64,000 nt of DNA, taken from a bacterium (GTDB lineage Bacteria > Auribacterota > Tritonobacteria > UBA1439). Shown in pieces: positions 43,403 through 53,273 of this stretch. The position numbers and the translations under genes were made by a program. Below the pieces are notes generated by a model. It searched no databases. It had not been told where the DNA came from and saw only the letters and a list, made by a program, of their open reading frames with translations. Numbering within the stretch: position 1 is the stretch's first letter; each line of letters starts with the position of its first letter. The stretch covers positions 62,001 through 126,000 of the forward strand of contig JAQUPF010000002.1 of NCBI GenBank assembly GCA_028716845.1, in the 5' to 3' direction.

Positions 43403-43867
43403 TCAGGGGAGCAGGCCCGGGGCGAGCATCCAGCGGAGCGTCCAGGCGCCCGAGGCGTCCCTCTCCATGCAGGCGACCGAGCCCGGCGTGAACCCGATCA
43501 CGACCCGCTCCTCGTCGCCGCGGAGGAGCCGCGCCGAGAGCCTCGCCAGGTGCGGGAGATGCCCGACGAGCATCGTGTCGTCCGTCGCGGCCGCGAGCCG
43601 TTCGGCCCAGGCCGCGGCATCCGCGAGGGGGTCGAGGCCGTCGGCCCGCCCCACGCCGCCGCCGGGGGCGAGCCGTTCCGCGAGGAGCGCCGCCGTCTGC
43701 GCCGCCCTCGTCCTGCCGCTGTGGAGGATGCGCCCGACCCGCACGCCCGCCGCCGCGAGGAAGGCCGCCGCCTTCCCGACGTCGGCCCGCCCCCTCTCGC
43801 TGAGGGGGCGGTCGGCGTCCTCATCCTTCGGTTTCGCCTCGCCGTGCTGGACGAGGTAGGCCTTCAC
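43403..43867 (-). CDS. sixA: Phosphohistidine phosphatase SixA-like
   Basis: The 154-residue protein starts YLVQHGEAKPKDEDADRPLS, with QHG in place of the RHG motif (catalytic His8), and continues with ILHSGRTRAAQTA and MLVGHLPHLARL, the second catalytic His. SixA removes phosphate from histidine phosphotransfer proteins. The start is GTG. It is in the same direction as the TIGR04073-like gene, 37 bp after it. Confidence 0.88.
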   Translation of the reverse strand: MKAYLVQHGEAKPKDEDADRPLSERGRADVGKAAAFLAAAGVRVGRILHSGRTRAAQTAALLAERLAPGGGVGRADGLDPLADAAAWAERLAAATDDTMLVGHLPHLARLSARLLRGDEERVVIGFTPGSVACMERDASGAWTLRWMLAPGLLP

Positions 43868-43904
43868 CGCGCCCGCCTTTCCCGTGGCGAAGGCAGCGGG
43901 CCGC

Positions 43905-44360
43905 TCACTCGTCGAGGAACGGCTCCCAGCCGTTCGGGAACGGGACGGCGCAGGTGACGACCTCGATGAGGCCGCCGAACATCCGCGTGAGGAACATCCC
44001 GGAGGCCTCGCCGATGCCGGGCCAGAACATCGCGTACGGCGACCCGCCCGTCCGCCTCGCCTCCATCGGCTGGACGTAGAACTCCGTCCCCGCCCGGCAG
44101 AGGTTGACCGCCCCGCGCCTGAGCTTCCGCCCCACCTCGCTCCTGTACGACGGCTTCTCGACGGCCTCGGCCTCCGGCCCCTCCTCCATCCTCACCGCCT
44201 CCGGCCCGGTGACCGGCTCCTCCGCCGCGGCCTCCGGCTCGGGGACCGGCTCGACCGTCTCCGGCGGGGCCTCGCGCGCGGCCTCCTCATCCGGCCCCTC
44301 CGCCGCGCAGACGCCGGACAGCACGAGGCAGGCCGCCAGCAGCACCGATATGCCCTTCAT
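43905..44360 (-). CDS. Secreted TIGR04073-like (exosortase-associated) protein
   Basis: The 151-residue protein has a signal peptide (1-19), a Pro/Glu-rich spacer (20-70), and a C-terminal domain with RKLRRGAVNLCRAG, GIGEASGMFLTRMFGGLIEV and TCAVPFPNGWEPFL. The RKLxRGxxN start and the VxTxPxPFPxxxEP end agree with TIGR04073, a family found in genomes with exosortase systems. No exosortase or PEP-CTERM gene is in the window. The match is from memory of the family consensus and should be seen as probable. Confidence 0.6.
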   Translation of the reverse strand: MKGISVLLAACLVLSGVCAAEGPDEEAAREAPPETVEPVPEPEAAAEEPVTGPEAVRMEEGPEAEAVEKPSYRSEVGRKLRRGAVNLCRAGTEFYVQPMEARRTGGSPYAMFWPGIGEASGMFLTRMFGGLIEVVTCAVPFPNGWEPFLDE

Positions 44361-44443
44361 CGTCGTCCTCCTTTGCCGCAGCAACCGCGCCCCATGGTAG
44401 CACCGCGCCCGCCGGGGGGCAAACCTTTCCTGCGCGGCGCGCC

Positions 44444-45166
44444 TCAGCGCGGCGGGCCGCCGGTGAGCGGGACGAAGCGGACCGGGATGACGCGCTCCGT
44501 CGTCACCCTGCCGTCCCTCTTCTCGACGAGCATGAGGTACTGGGCGAAGAAGACGCTCCCGACGGGGATCGCCATCCTTCCCCCCTCCTTCAGCTGCTCG
44601 ATGAGGGGCGGGGGGATGTGCGCGGCGGCGGCGGTGACGACGATCCCGTCGAACGGCGCGTGCTCCTCCCACCCGTGGTAGCCGTCGCCGTCCCGCACGC
44701 GGACGTTCTTGTAGCCGAGCTCCCGCAGGCGCGCGGAGGCGGTCAGGGCGAGCGCGGGGATGATCTCGACCGTGTATACCTCCTCCGCGATCCCGGCGAG
44801 CACCGCGGCGTGGTAGCCGGAGCCGGTGCCGATCTCGAGGACGCGCGCCCCCCGCGGCGGGAGCCGCAGCATCTCCGCCATGAGGGCGACGATGTACGGC
44901 TGGGAGATTGTCTGGCCGTGGCCGATCGGGAGCGGCCGGTCGTCGTAGGCGTGCCGGACGAGCGCCGGAGGCACGAACAGGTGCCGCGGCACCTCCCCCA
45001 TCGCGCGGAGCACCGCCGGGTCGGCGATGCCGCGGTCCCGGATCTGGTGCTCGACCATCCGCCGGCGGGCCTCGGCCGTCGCGTCGGCCCCCTCCGGCGG
45101 CGCCGGGGGGGGCGACAGCACCGGGACGAGGGCGAGGAGGGCGGTGAGCAGGCCTGGCGGCGTCAT
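44444..45166 (-). CDS. pcm: Protein-L-isoaspartate O-methyltransferase, exported form
   Basis: The 240-residue enzyme methylates isoaspartyl residues in damaged proteins. It has [20 protein letters not shown], the SAM-binding [29 protein letters not shown], and GGRMAIPVG, all standard. The first 25 residues form a probable signal peptide ([19 protein letters not shown]), so the protein may act in the periplasm. GGAGGG lies ahead of the ATG. It is 20 bp downstream of the first nucleotidyltransferase gene. Confidence 0.9.
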   Translation of the reverse strand: MTPPGLLTALLALVPVLSPPPAPPEGADATAEARRRMVEHQIRDRGIADPAVLRAMGEVPRHLFVPPALVRHAYDDRPLPIGHGQTISQPYIVALMAEMLRLPPRGARVLEIGTGSGYHAAVLAGIAEEVYTVEIIPALALTASARLRELGYKNVRVRDGDGYHGWEEHAPFDGIVVTAAAAHIPPPLIEQLKEGGRMAIPVGSVFFAQYLMLVEKRDGRVTTERVIPVRFVPLTGGPPR

Positions 45167-45186
45167 CGCGTTCCCTCCGCGGGGTA

Positions 45187-46218
45187 CTAGCGGACCTTCT
45201 CGAGCTGGCTGTAGAGGTTGACGAGCAGGGCGTCGAACTCGTCGCGGCCCTGCGTCACGCGGACGAGCATGCCGTAGCTGCGGAGCTCGTCGCCGCGCCT
45301 GAAGTCCCCCCGCATCGCGCCGTCGTAGATGATGAGCGGGATCGGCGGGTGCCGCTCCCAGTCGATCGTCACGTCGTCGAGCTGGAGGATGGCGGGCATG
45401 TAGATGGCGTGCCGGTCGTCGGAGACGCGGCCCGTCGCGAAGACCCGGTCCCTGATGACCTCGATCGTGAAGTCCCGGAGCGGGATCTCGTTCCGGTCGG
45501 CGTAGACGAAGAACGGGCAGACGAGCACGCCCTTGTGGTGGAACCGCATCGGCCAGAGCTTGTTGAACTCGATGACCTGGTGGGCGGGATCGCGGGTGAT
45601 CTCGTAGATCCGCCTGATGACGCGGCGGTTCTCCTCGACGCTGCCGTAGAAGACGACGTCGAAATCCTCGTCGTTCGGGTCGTAGACGCCGTAGGCGAGC
45701 GAACCGGTGACGCCGAGGCGCTCGATCGGGATGTCGAGGACGCCGCTCACCTCGCGGGCGGCCCGCCCGATGGCGGGGTGGTGCTCCATCGCCCGGCGGA
45801 GGGAGTGCCGGCAGTCGAAGAAGCCGGTGAAGCGGGGGAGCGGGAACTCGAGCTCGTATTCCGCGTAGGCCGGCCGCTCCTTCCGCAGGCTCGGGTCGAG
45901 CTCGCACTGCCGCTCGATCTGGTCCGGATGGGAGACGTACACCATCTCGTCGTCGACGAGCCGCTTCGTGATGCACTCGTACGGCCGGCCGTGGATGCGG
46001 ACGTCCCCGACCGCGTCCGGGTAGTAGATGATCTTCCCGTAGAGCGCGCCCCGGGGGTGGCAGTACCCCTCGCAGAAGACGAGGCTGTCGTCGTTCCGCA
46101 TGAAGTAGTGGGAGTCGCGCGCGGTCTCGTCGAGCCGCCCGATCGGGACGATATACTCCTCGATGGTCTTCCAGAAGTCCGGGTATGCCGACTCCACCGT
46201 TCCCCTCCGACGTTGCAT
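45187..46218 (-). CDS. Putative nucleotidyltransferase, paralogue 1 of 3
   Basis: The 343-residue protein contains a DNA polymerase beta-type active-site pattern: [12 protein letters not shown] (169-180) followed by DFDVVFYG with Asp185 and Asp187. An N-terminal domain (1-160) has the shared motif [19 protein letters not shown] and [11 protein letters not shown]. The C-terminal third ([19 protein letters not shown], then [19 protein letters not shown]) is conserved among the three copies. No family name is certain; the fold resembles minimal nucleotidyltransferases. The GTG at 46197, with GGAGGGG just before it, is an equally good start. Confidence 0.7.
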   Translation of the reverse strand: MQRRRGTVESAYPDFWKTIEEYIVPIGRLDETARDSHYFMRNDDSLVFCEGYCHPRGALYGKIIYYPDAVGDVRIHGRPYECITKRLVDDEMVYVSHPDQIERQCELDPSLRKERPAYAEYELEFPLPRFTGFFDCRHSLRRAMEHHPAIGRAAREVSGVLDIPIERLGVTGSLAYGVYDPNDEDFDVVFYGSVEENRRVIRRIYEITRDPAHQVIEFNKLWPMRFHHKGVLVCPFFVYADRNEIPLRDFTIEVIRDRVFATGRVSDDRHAIYMPAILQLDDVTIDWERHPPIPLIIYDGAMRGDFRRGDELRSYGMLVRVTQGRDEFDALLVNLYSQLEKVR

Positions 46219-46250
46219 CAGCCCTCCGTCCCGACGCGCGGGCGGCCGCC

Positions 46251-47300
46251 TCACCCGCCCGCGGGCCGGCGCGCCCGCTTCGAGAGCGTCGATCCCATCG
46301 TGACCAGGAGCGCGCGGAACGCGTCGCGCGGCCGCCGCACCTCGACGAGGGCGGCCGGCCCCTCGAGCCGGTCGCCCCGCCGGAACTCGCCCCTGACGGA
46401 GCTGTCGTAGATGATGAGCGGGATGTCGTCCGCCCGCCCGCCGCCGAGCCGCACCTCCTCCAGGCCGAGCATGACCGGCAGGTAGATCGAATGGGCGTCG
46501 TCGCAGACCCGGCCGCTGAACGGCACGCCGGCGCGGACGGTCTCCATCGTGAAATCGGCGAGCGGGATCTCCTCCCGCCGCCCGTAGATGAAGAAGGGGC
46601 AGACGAGCGTCCCGTCGATCATGAAGCGCATCGGCCAGGTCCTCCCGAACTCGTGCACGCGGTTGGCGGGATCGCGGAGCCACTCGTCGATCCGCCGCAT
46701 CACCTCGCGGTGCTCCGCCAGGCTGCCGTAGATGGCCAGGTCGATATCCTCCTCGGCCTGGTCGATCTTGCCGTACGCGGACGAGCCGGTGGCGCCGAGC
46801 TGCCCCGCCGGGAGGCCGAGGAACTCGCTCAGCCGCGCGACCTTCTCCGCGAGCCACGGATGCCGCCCCATGGCGACGGCGAGGGAGTGGCGGTGGTCGA
46901 AGAAGCCGACGCAGCCGGCGAGGTCGAACCGGACATGGTACTCGGCGAACGGCGGGAAGCCGGCCCGGTCGGCGAGGGAGCGGTCGGCGGCGAGGTTGAG
47001 GGCGAGTTGCTCGTCGATCGGGATGAGGTGGAGTTCACCGCCGACGCGGCGCTTGGTGGTGTTCGTGTACGGCCGGCCGAAGATCTCGTAGCCGCCGCCG
47101 GGATCGGGGTAGTTGATGAGCTTCCCGTAGAATCCCCCCGGCGGATGGAAGTAGCCCTGGGCGAAGGCGAAACTGAGATCGGACCGGAGGAAATAGCTCG
47201 AATCGATCACGCGCTCGAGCCGCTCCATCGGGAGGCGGTAGGCGTCGATCACCGAGAAGAAGCGGTCGTGCCTCGTCGCGCAGGGCTGTTCCATGCTCAT
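46251..47300 (-). CDS. Putative nucleotidyltransferase, paralogue 2 of 3
   Basis: The 349-residue protein has the same plan as its neighbours: [20 protein letters not shown] and [13 protein letters not shown] in the N-terminal domain, [12 protein letters not shown] followed by [10 protein letters not shown] at the active site, and [38 protein letters not shown] in the C-terminal part. Differences from copies 1 and 3 are spread throughout, so duplication is old. It sits 32 bp before copy 1 and 1 bp after copy 3, all on the minus strand. Confidence 0.7.
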   Translation of the reverse strand: MSMEQPCATRHDRFFSVIDAYRLPMERLERVIDSSYFLRSDLSFAFAQGYFHPPGGFYGKLINYPDPGGGYEIFGRPYTNTTKRRVGGELHLIPIDEQLALNLAADRSLADRAGFPPFAEYHVRFDLAGCVGFFDHRHSLAVAMGRHPWLAEKVARLSEFLGLPAGQLGATGSSAYGKIDQAEEDIDLAIYGSLAEHREVMRRIDEWLRDPANRVHEFGRTWPMRFMIDGTLVCPFFIYGRREEIPLADFTMETVRAGVPFSGRVCDDAHSIYLPVMLGLEEVRLGGGRADDIPLIIYDSSVRGEFRRGDRLEGPAALVEVRRPRDAFRALLVTMGSTLSKRARRPAGG

Positions 47301-47301
47301 C

Positions 47302-48336
47302 CTACCTGGGGTCGGGCCGCCCCGGCACGGCCTTCGCGATCTGGAGGCTCACGGTGACGAGGAGCGCGCGGAACGTCTCCCCCCGCTCCCGCACCTCCAC
47401 GAGCCGCGCGCCGTTCATGTACAGCTGGTCGCCCCGGTAGTACTCGCCGCGGAGGGACCCGTCGTAGATGATGAGCGGGAGGTCGGCGTGCGGCTCCCCG
47501 TCGACGGTCACCCGCTCGAGCCCGAGGACGACGGGCATGTAGATGCCGTGGGTGTCGTCCCGCACGCGGCCCGACGCCCGCACGTTCTCCCGGAGCACCT
47601 TGACGCCGAACTCCCGGAGGGGGATCTCGGCGGGGTCGAGGTACTCGAAGAACGGGCAGATCATGAGGCTGCCGTGGTAGAAGCGCATCGGCCAGAACTT
47701 CCCGAACTCGACCACCCGGTGCCGGGGATCCTTCACCAGCTCCCGTATCCGCCCGATGACCTTTCTGTTTTGCTCGACGGTGCCGTAGATGCAGAGGTCG
47801 ACATCGTCGGCGGGCTCCTCGAGCCGCCCGTAGGAGAGCGAGCCGGTGCAGCCGAGGCGCTCCACGGGGACGTCGATCGCCGCCGATGCCTGCTCCACCG
47901 CCTCGCGGACCTGGGGGTACATCTCCATGGCGGCGGCGAGCGACTTGCGGTGGTCGAAGTAGCCGACGAACTGGCTCAGGGGGAGCCGCACGTGGTACTC
48001 GGCCCAGCACGGCAGCTTCTCGTTCGGGTCGAGGCCGGGGTCGATCTCGAAATGCCGCCTGAGCTGCTCGTCGTGCGGCACGAGCTCGACGGCGCCGTTC
48101 ACCTTCCGCTTGATCGTCGTGCCGTAGGGGCGGCCGTGGATGTCGATCCAGCCGTCCTTCTCGGGGAAGTAGATGATCTTGCAGTAGATGGCGTCCCTCG
48201 GGTGACAGTACCCCTGGGTGAAGACGAAGCTCCCGTCCTTCCGGAGGAAGTAGAACGCGTCGCCCGCGAAGCCCCCGAGATCGGCGATCGGGACGAGGAA
48301 GGCGTTGATGATGCGATCGAACTGGTCTCCCGCCAT
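47302..48336 (-). CDS. Putative nucleotidyltransferase, paralogue 3 of 3
   Basis: The 344-residue product, first of the three in transcription order, has QGYCHPRDAIYCKIIYFPEK and HGRPYGTTIKRKV, then GCTGSLSYGRLE and DDVDLCIYG (Asp178, Asp180), then ICPFFEYLDPAEIPLREFG and PLIIYDGSLRGEYYRGDQL. The start at 48336 gives an N-terminus (MAGDQFDRIINAFLVPI) like the other copies; ATGs at 48360 and 48423 are possible and no start has a strong ribosome site. The divergent secreted protein lies 200 bp away. Confidence 0.7.
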   Translation of the reverse strand: MAGDQFDRIINAFLVPIADLGGFAGDAFYFLRKDGSFVFTQGYCHPRDAIYCKIIYFPEKDGWIDIHGRPYGTTIKRKVNGAVELVPHDEQLRRHFEIDPGLDPNEKLPCWAEYHVRLPLSQFVGYFDHRKSLAAAMEMYPQVREAVEQASAAIDVPVERLGCTGSLSYGRLEEPADDVDLCIYGTVEQNRKVIGRIRELVKDPRHRVVEFGKFWPMRFYHGSLMICPFFEYLDPAEIPLREFGVKVLRENVRASGRVRDDTHGIYMPVVLGLERVTVDGEPHADLPLIIYDGSLRGEYYRGDQLYMNGARLVEVRERGETFRALLVTVSLQIAKAVPGRPDPR

Positions 48337-48538
48337 GGTCCACCGTGCGTCCCGCAGCATCGCGGGGCGATAGAGACGAAAAATGCCCCATCTCGGGGCG
48401 GTCCCCTCGATGAAGCACACCATGGTACCGCCGCGCCGCGCCGGCTGTCAACGCCCAATTTCCGCACCTGCGGCGAAACTCCATGCGGCGGCGAACAAAG
48501 GATGGTACAATACGTATAGACAAGTGGGGATCGACGCC

Positions 48539-49102
48539 ATGCGCCCGTGCAGGATGCCGTTCGTCGCCGCGCTCGCCGCCGCCGTCTGCGCCGCGGCCGG
48601 CACGTCCCCGGCGGACATCGTGCGGCTGCGGAACGGCGAGATCATCGAGTGCAAGGTCGTCAAGGAGATGGACGACCTCATCAAGGTTCGGAAGCCCTAC
48701 CGCGGCAGGATCGTGACCACCTTCCTCGCGCGGGGGACGGTCGAATCGATCACCCGCTCCTCCGACCAGGCGAACCGCTCCCTCTTCCAGGAGGCCGGCG
48801 TCCGCAACCCGTCGCGGGATTTCGAGCCGGTCTACTACAGCGGGATCCATGCCGCCGGGAGGGGCAAGGGGGCCCCCGGCGCGCCCCGCGTGGCGGGCGC
48901 CCAGCCCCGGCAGCGCGGCGTGGACGCCCGGCGGGAGCGGATGGACCAGGCGCTCGATCGGCGGTCCGGCGACCGGACGCGCGCGACCTCAGAGACCGCC
49001 TCGTCCGCCCCGTTCGCCCCGACGGCCCCCCTGTCGCCCTCCACCACCGCCGCGGCCGAGGGCTCCATCGGGACGGGCGTGACCGCGGGCGGCACCCAGT
49101 AA
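48539..49102 (+). CDS. Secreted protein of unknown function
   Basis: The 187-residue product has a signal peptide (1-24) followed by IVRLRNGEIIECKVVKEMDD and a short TFLARGTVESIT segment, a small beta domain also known from secreted proteins where a surface-exposed 'xLxNGxxxxGxVxxE' strand pair is present. Residues 95-187 are low-complexity, rich in Arg, Ala, Thr and Pro, and probably disordered. TACAAT (48506-48511) and TATAGA (48515-48520) lie upstream and one may be a -10 box. Confidence 0.55.
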   Translation: MRPCRMPFVAALAAAVCAAAGTSPADIVRLRNGEIIECKVVKEMDDLIKVRKPYRGRIVTTFLARGTVESITRSSDQANRSLFQEAGVRNPSRDFEPVYYSGIHAAGRGKGAPGAPRVAGAQPRQRGVDARRERMDQALDRRSGDRTRATSETASSAPFAPTAPLSPSTTAAAEGSIGTGVTAGGTQ

Positions 49103-49125
49103 TCCTCTTCCCCGCCCCGCCCCGT

Positions 49126-49270
49126 CAAAGCACCAATTCACACGGATTCCCACGGATTATTACGGATTCGCACGAATCCAGCGACAGTTCATCGTTGCAC
49201 GTTCAAAGTGGCACGTCGCCCCATCCGGGTTCGATAGGCGATAACCCGCGCACATCCGCGGCGAACAACC
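49126..49270. repeat. Intergenic heptamer array between the secreted-protein gene and cstA
   Basis: AAGCACCAATTCACACGGAT, TCCCACGGATTATTACGGAT and TCGCACGAATCC form the left arm; ACCCGCGCACATCCGCGG the right arm. Between them the run GTTGCACGTTCAAAGTGGCA resembles the ACTTT-type repeats at 49278-49306. Confidence 0.75.
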
Positions 49271-49286
49271 GTGTTCTTTGAACTTT

Positions 49287-50927
49287 TCACTTTCGACCTT
49301 GAACCGTGGTGATCACGGCCTCGGCGCAGAGCCAGACGGCTATCGCGAGGATCGCCGCCCCCGCCGCGAGCAGGTGGACGGCGCCCGCCTCCAGGAACCG
49401 CAGGAGGTTGAGGACGATCGCCCACACGCTCGCCGCGAGCATCAGCACCATCGGGATGGTGAAGAGCCGCGTGCGCCGGCGGGCCCGGGAGAGGTAGAGG
49501 GTGATGACGATGAAGGCAAGGCCGGCGAGGAGCTGGTTGCTCGTCCCGAACAGCTGCCAGAGGGAGAAGCCCGCGGGCTTTCCCCCGATCCGCATGAAGG
49601 CGAAGTAGCCGATGGCGAGCACCGCCACGAGCGACGAGACGAGCCTGTTCTGGAGCGCCCGCGCGCGCACCCCCCGCCCGATCTCCTCGATGTTGTAGCG
49701 GAGCAGCCGCGTGGCCGAGTCGAGCGTCGTCAGGGCGAAGCCGACGACGACGACGGCGATGAAGACCCGCGCGGCGGGCTCGGGGATCCCGAGCGCGGCG
49801 ATGAACCGTCCCGCCCCGCTGACGAACGCGTCCATCTGCGCCCCGAGGTCGCTCATCGTCTCCCAGCCGGCGTACCGGGCGCGCCAGGCGGCCGCGTCCC
49901 GGAACCCCGCCGTGCAGGCGAGGATGGCGAGGACCGCGAGCACCCCCTCGGCGAGCATCCCCCCGTAGCCGATCGCGAGGGCGTCCCCCTCGCTCCGGAG
50001 CTGCTTGGCGGTCGTCCCCGAGGAGACGAGGCTGTGGAACCCCGAGATGGCGCCGCAGGCGACCGTGATGAACAGGAACGGGAAGATCGGCGGGAGCCCC
50101 TCGATGCCGCTCACCGCGGGGGCGACGATCCTCGGGCGGAGGACGCAGAGGCCGCCGAGCATCAGGACCACCCCCAAATATTGCTGGAACGAGTTGAGGT
50201 AGTCCCGCGGCTGGAGGAGGAGCCAGACCGGGAGCGTCGAGGCGAAGTAGGCGTAGACGAGGAGGATGAGCACCCAGGCGCTGAAGCCGACGCCCCGCAC
50301 CGGGAGGGCGATCCCGACCGCGATCATCACGAGCATGAGCGCGACGCCGACGAGCGTCGCCGGGAGGATCCGCGCCCCCCGCCGGTAGATCGCGTGCCCC
50401 ATCGCGACGGCGATCGGGATGAGCGCGAAGACGGGGATGACCGCCTCCGGGTAGAACTCCGTGAGGAGCCGCGCCGAGATGAGGACGAAGACGCCCATCG
50501 CGAGGGCGAGGAGGAAGAAGATGATGGCGAGGAAGAGGGCGCGCCCCCGGCGCCCGATGTACTCCTCGGAGATGTCGCCGATCGAGCGTCCCTCGCGCCG
50601 CACCGACACGACGAGCGCCCCGAGGTCGTGCACCGCCCCCATGAAGACGGTCCCGAGGAGCACCCAGAGGAGGGCGGGCAGCCAGCCCCAGATGACGGCG
50701 ATGGCGGGGCCCATGATCGGCCCGAGGCCGGCGATCGTCACGAAATGGTGGCCGAACAGGAGCCGCCAGTCGGCGGGGACGTAGTCGACGTCGTCCCGGC
50801 GGCGGACCGCGGGGGTCGTCCGGGACGGGTCCACCACGAAGACGCGCACCGCGAGGTACCGGCCGTAGAGCCGGTAGGCGAGGGCGAAGAAGGCGAGGGA
50901 GGCGAGGATGATCGAAAGTGCGCCCAT
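49287..50927 (-). CDS. cstA: CstA-family carbon-starvation/peptide or pyruvate transporter
   Basis: The 546-residue membrane protein has about fifteen helices. The N-terminal GHHFVTIAGLGPIMGPAIAV and VFMGAVHDLGAL, the SGFHSLVSSGTTAKQL loop and the FGTSNQLLAGLAFIV segment are hallmarks of CstA. Characterised members carry pyruvate or peptides under starvation. The length is short compared with the 700-residue E. coli protein and fits the compact family found in many anaerobes. It starts 5 bp after the NCS2 permease gene. Confidence 0.9.
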   Translation of the reverse strand: MGALSIILASLAFFALAYRLYGRYLAVRVFVVDPSRTTPAVRRRDDVDYVPADWRLLFGHHFVTIAGLGPIMGPAIAVIWGWLPALLWVLLGTVFMGAVHDLGALVVSVRREGRSIGDISEEYIGRRGRALFLAIIFFLLALAMGVFVLISARLLTEFYPEAVIPVFALIPIAVAMGHAIYRRGARILPATLVGVALMLVMIAVGIALPVRGVGFSAWVLILLVYAYFASTLPVWLLLQPRDYLNSFQQYLGVVLMLGGLCVLRPRIVAPAVSGIEGLPPIFPFLFITVACGAISGFHSLVSSGTTAKQLRSEGDALAIGYGGMLAEGVLAVLAILACTAGFRDAAAWRARYAGWETMSDLGAQMDAFVSGAGRFIAALGIPEPAARVFIAVVVVGFALTTLDSATRLLRYNIEEIGRGVRARALQNRLVSSLVAVLAIGYFAFMRIGGKPAGFSLWQLFGTSNQLLAGLAFIVITLYLSRARRRTRLFTIPMVLMLAASVWAIVLNLLRFLEAGAVHLLAAGAAILAIAVWLCAEAVITTVQGRK

Positions 50928-50932
50928 TTCGT

Positions 50933-52342
50933 TTAGAGGAACAGGTACCGGAGCAGGAAGATCCCCCCGAGGACGTAGACGAGCGCGCTCACCTCGCGGC
51001 CCCGCCCGCCGGCGAGCTTCAGGACCGGGTACGAGATGAAGCCGAAGGCGAGGCCGTCGGCGATGCTGTAGGTGAGCGGGATGCCGATCACGACGAGGAA
51101 CGCCGGGATCGCCTCGGCGTAGTCGTCCCACGCGATCCGCACCACGCTCCGGGCCATCATCGCCCCGACGACGATGAGGGCGGGCGCGGTGACCGGGTAG
51201 AGGAAGAGGCCGTCGGCGGCGCCCACGGCGACGCCGCCGCCGATCATCCGGGCGATCGGCGAGAAGAAGATCGCCGCGCAGAAGAGGAGGCCGGTCACCA
51301 CGCTCGCGAGGCCGGTCCGCCCCCCCGCCTCCACCCCCGCGGCGCTCTCGACGAAGCTCGTCACCGTGGAGGTCCCGAGCGCCGCCCCGATCATCGTCCC
51401 GACGGCGTCGCTCGCGAGCGCCTGCCGCGCGCGCGGCAGGCGGCCGTTCCGCATGAAGCCCCCGGCCTCGCCGATGCCGATGAGCGTGCCGATGGTGTCG
51501 AACATGTCCATGTAGAGGAAGACGAGCGTCACCGGGAGGACGCCGAGCGTCAGGGCGTGCCGCCAGTCCATCTGGAGGAAGGTCGGGGCGAGCGACGGCG
51601 GCGCCGCCACGGCGCCCCGCCACTCCACGAGGCCCGCGGCGAGCCCCGCGAGCGCCGTCGCCGCCATCCCGAGGAGGATCGCCCCCCGCACCCGCCGGAC
51701 GAGGAGCGCGGCCGTGACGAGGACGCCGAAGATCGCGAGGAGCGTCGCCGGCTCGCCGAGCGGCCCGAGCTTCACCGCGCCGCCCGCGTACTCGAAGAGG
51801 CGGAGCCGCTCGAGGAGGGACGCCGGGTCACGCTCGGCGGCGTGGGCGATCGGGGCGAGCGGCGCGTTGTTTCGCACGATGAGCCCCGCCTGCGTCAGCC
51901 CGATGAAGGTGATGAAGACGCCGATGCCGACGGCGATGCCGTTCTTGAGCGAGCCGGGGACGGCGTCCACGATCCGCTCCCGGAGCCGGACGAGCGTGAG
52001 GAAGAGGAAGAGGACGCCCGAGATGAAGACGATGCCGAGCGCCGTCCGCCACGGCACCCCCATCGCGAGGACGACGGTGAAGGCGAAGAAGAAGTTCTCC
52101 CCCATCCCCGGGGCGAGGGCGATCGGGTAGTTGGCCGCGAACGCCATGACGAAGGTCGCCGCGGCGGCCGAGAGGCAGGTGGCCGCCATCACCGCGCCGA
52201 AGTCCATCCCCGCCTGCGAGAGGACGGCCGGCTGGACGAAGATGATGTAGGCCATCGCCATGAAGGTGGTGACGCCGGCGGCCACCTCGGTGCGGAGGGT
52301 GGTGCCGTTCTCGGCGAGCCTGAAGAGCCGTTCGAGCCGCAT
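50933..52342 (-). CDS. NCS2/AzgA-type purine permease
   Basis: The 469-residue membrane protein has about twelve helices. Signatures: AGVTTFMAMAYIIFVQPAVL near the N-terminus, LAPGMGENFFFAFTV, MDMFDTIGTLIGIGEAGGFM and GTSTVTSFVESAAGVEAGGR. The last is the substrate-site motif of guanine/hypoxanthine (AzgA/GhxP) members. The ATG at 52342 is preferred to a GTG at 52354 because a GGGAG site is well spaced to it. It lies 25 bp after mtnP, so salvage of purine from MTA phosphorolysis is a plausible link. Confidence 0.9.
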   Translation of the reverse strand: MRLERLFRLAENGTTLRTEVAAGVTTFMAMAYIIFVQPAVLSQAGMDFGAVMAATCLSAAAATFVMAFAANYPIALAPGMGENFFFAFTVVLAMGVPWRTALGIVFISGVLFLFLTLVRLRERIVDAVPGSLKNGIAVGIGVFITFIGLTQAGLIVRNNAPLAPIAHAAERDPASLLERLRLFEYAGGAVKLGPLGEPATLLAIFGVLVTAALLVRRVRGAILLGMAATALAGLAAGLVEWRGAVAAPPSLAPTFLQMDWRHALTLGVLPVTLVFLYMDMFDTIGTLIGIGEAGGFMRNGRLPRARQALASDAVGTMIGAALGTSTVTSFVESAAGVEAGGRTGLASVVTGLLFCAAIFFSPIARMIGGGVAVGAADGLFLYPVTAPALIVVGAMMARSVVRIAWDDYAEAIPAFLVVIGIPLTYSIADGLAFGFISYPVLKLAGGRGREVSALVYVLGGIFLLRYLFL

Positions 52343-52367
52343 GGGACGATGCACTCCCGCCGTCCGG

Positions 52368-53273
52368 TCAGCCGAGGTACTTGCCGACGATCGGCCGGAG
52401 CCGCTCGAGTGTCTCCGGGGGGACGGCGTCGCGACGCGAGATGATGGCGGTCTCGAGCGCCCGCGCGCAGGCGCAGTCCTGCGCGGCCGGGACCCGTTCC
52501 ACCGCCGCCTTGATGAGCCGCTGCGCGGTGCGGGCGTTCGTCCGGAGGTTCCGGACGATCATCTCCACCGTCACCGCGTCGTGGTCGGGATGCCAGCAGT
52601 CGTAGTCGGTGACCATCGCCATGGTGGCGTAGCAGATCTCCGCCTCCCGGGCGAGCTTCGCCTCCACGAGGTTGGTCATGCCGATGAGATCGAGTCCGAG
52701 GGCGCGGTAGACGGTGGCCTCCGCCTTCGTCGAGAAGGCCGGCCCCTCCATGTTCACGTAGGTGCCGCCCCTGTGGATGGAGGCGCCGATCTCGCGCCCC
52801 GCCTCGTGGAGGATCGCGGCGAGCGCGCCGCAGACCGGGTCGGCGAAGGCGATGTGGGCGACGATCCCCTCGCCGAAGAAGGTGGCGTTCCGCCTGCTCG
52901 TCCGGTCGAAGAACTGGTCGACGATGACGATGTCGAGGGGGCGGTACTTCTCCTGGAGGCTGCCGACGGCGCTCACGGAGATGATCCAGCCGACGCCGAG
53001 CGTCTTCATCCCGAAGATGTTCGCCCGGTAGTTGATCTCCGTCGGCATGAGGCGGTGGCCGACGCCGTGCCGGGGGAGGAAGACGAGCTCGCGGCCCCTG
53101 TAGGAGCCGATGACGTAGTCGTCGGAGGGGGGCCCGAACGGCGTTTCGACCCGCACCGGGCTGACGCCCTCGAGGCCGTCCATGTCGTAGAGGCCGCTCC
53201 CGCCGATGACCCCGATCCGCTGCGCCGTCACGCCGTCACCCCCGCGCCGCCAGAGTCGCGGCAGCCGCATCAC
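52368..53273 (-). CDS. mtnP: S-methyl-5'-thioadenosine phosphorylase
   Basis: The 301-residue enzyme splits methylthioadenosine into adenine and methylthioribose-1-phosphate. Visible motifs: IGVIGGSGLYDMDGLEGV, FLPRHGVGHRLMPTEINYRA, YVNMEGPAFSTKAEA (purine and phosphate site), and VTDYDCWHPDH, where the Asp pair selects adenine. The first ATG overlaps the stop of the coiled-coil gene; a GTG at 53231 would drop an unconserved leader. Inosine-specific enzymes would show Asn at the Asp site, so adenosine specificity is likely. Confidence 0.93.
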   Translation of the reverse strand: MMRLPRLWRRGGDGVTAQRIGVIGGSGLYDMDGLEGVSPVRVETPFGPPSDDYVIGSYRGRELVFLPRHGVGHRLMPTEINYRANIFGMKTLGVGWIISVSAVGSLQEKYRPLDIVIVDQFFDRTSRRNATFFGEGIVAHIAFADPVCGALAAILHEAGREIGASIHRGGTYVNMEGPAFSTKAEATVYRALGLDLIGMTNLVEAKLAREAEICYATMAMVTDYDCWHPDHDAVTVEMIVRNLRTNARTAQRLIKAAVERVPAAQDCACARALETAIISRRDAVPPETLERLRPIVGKYLG

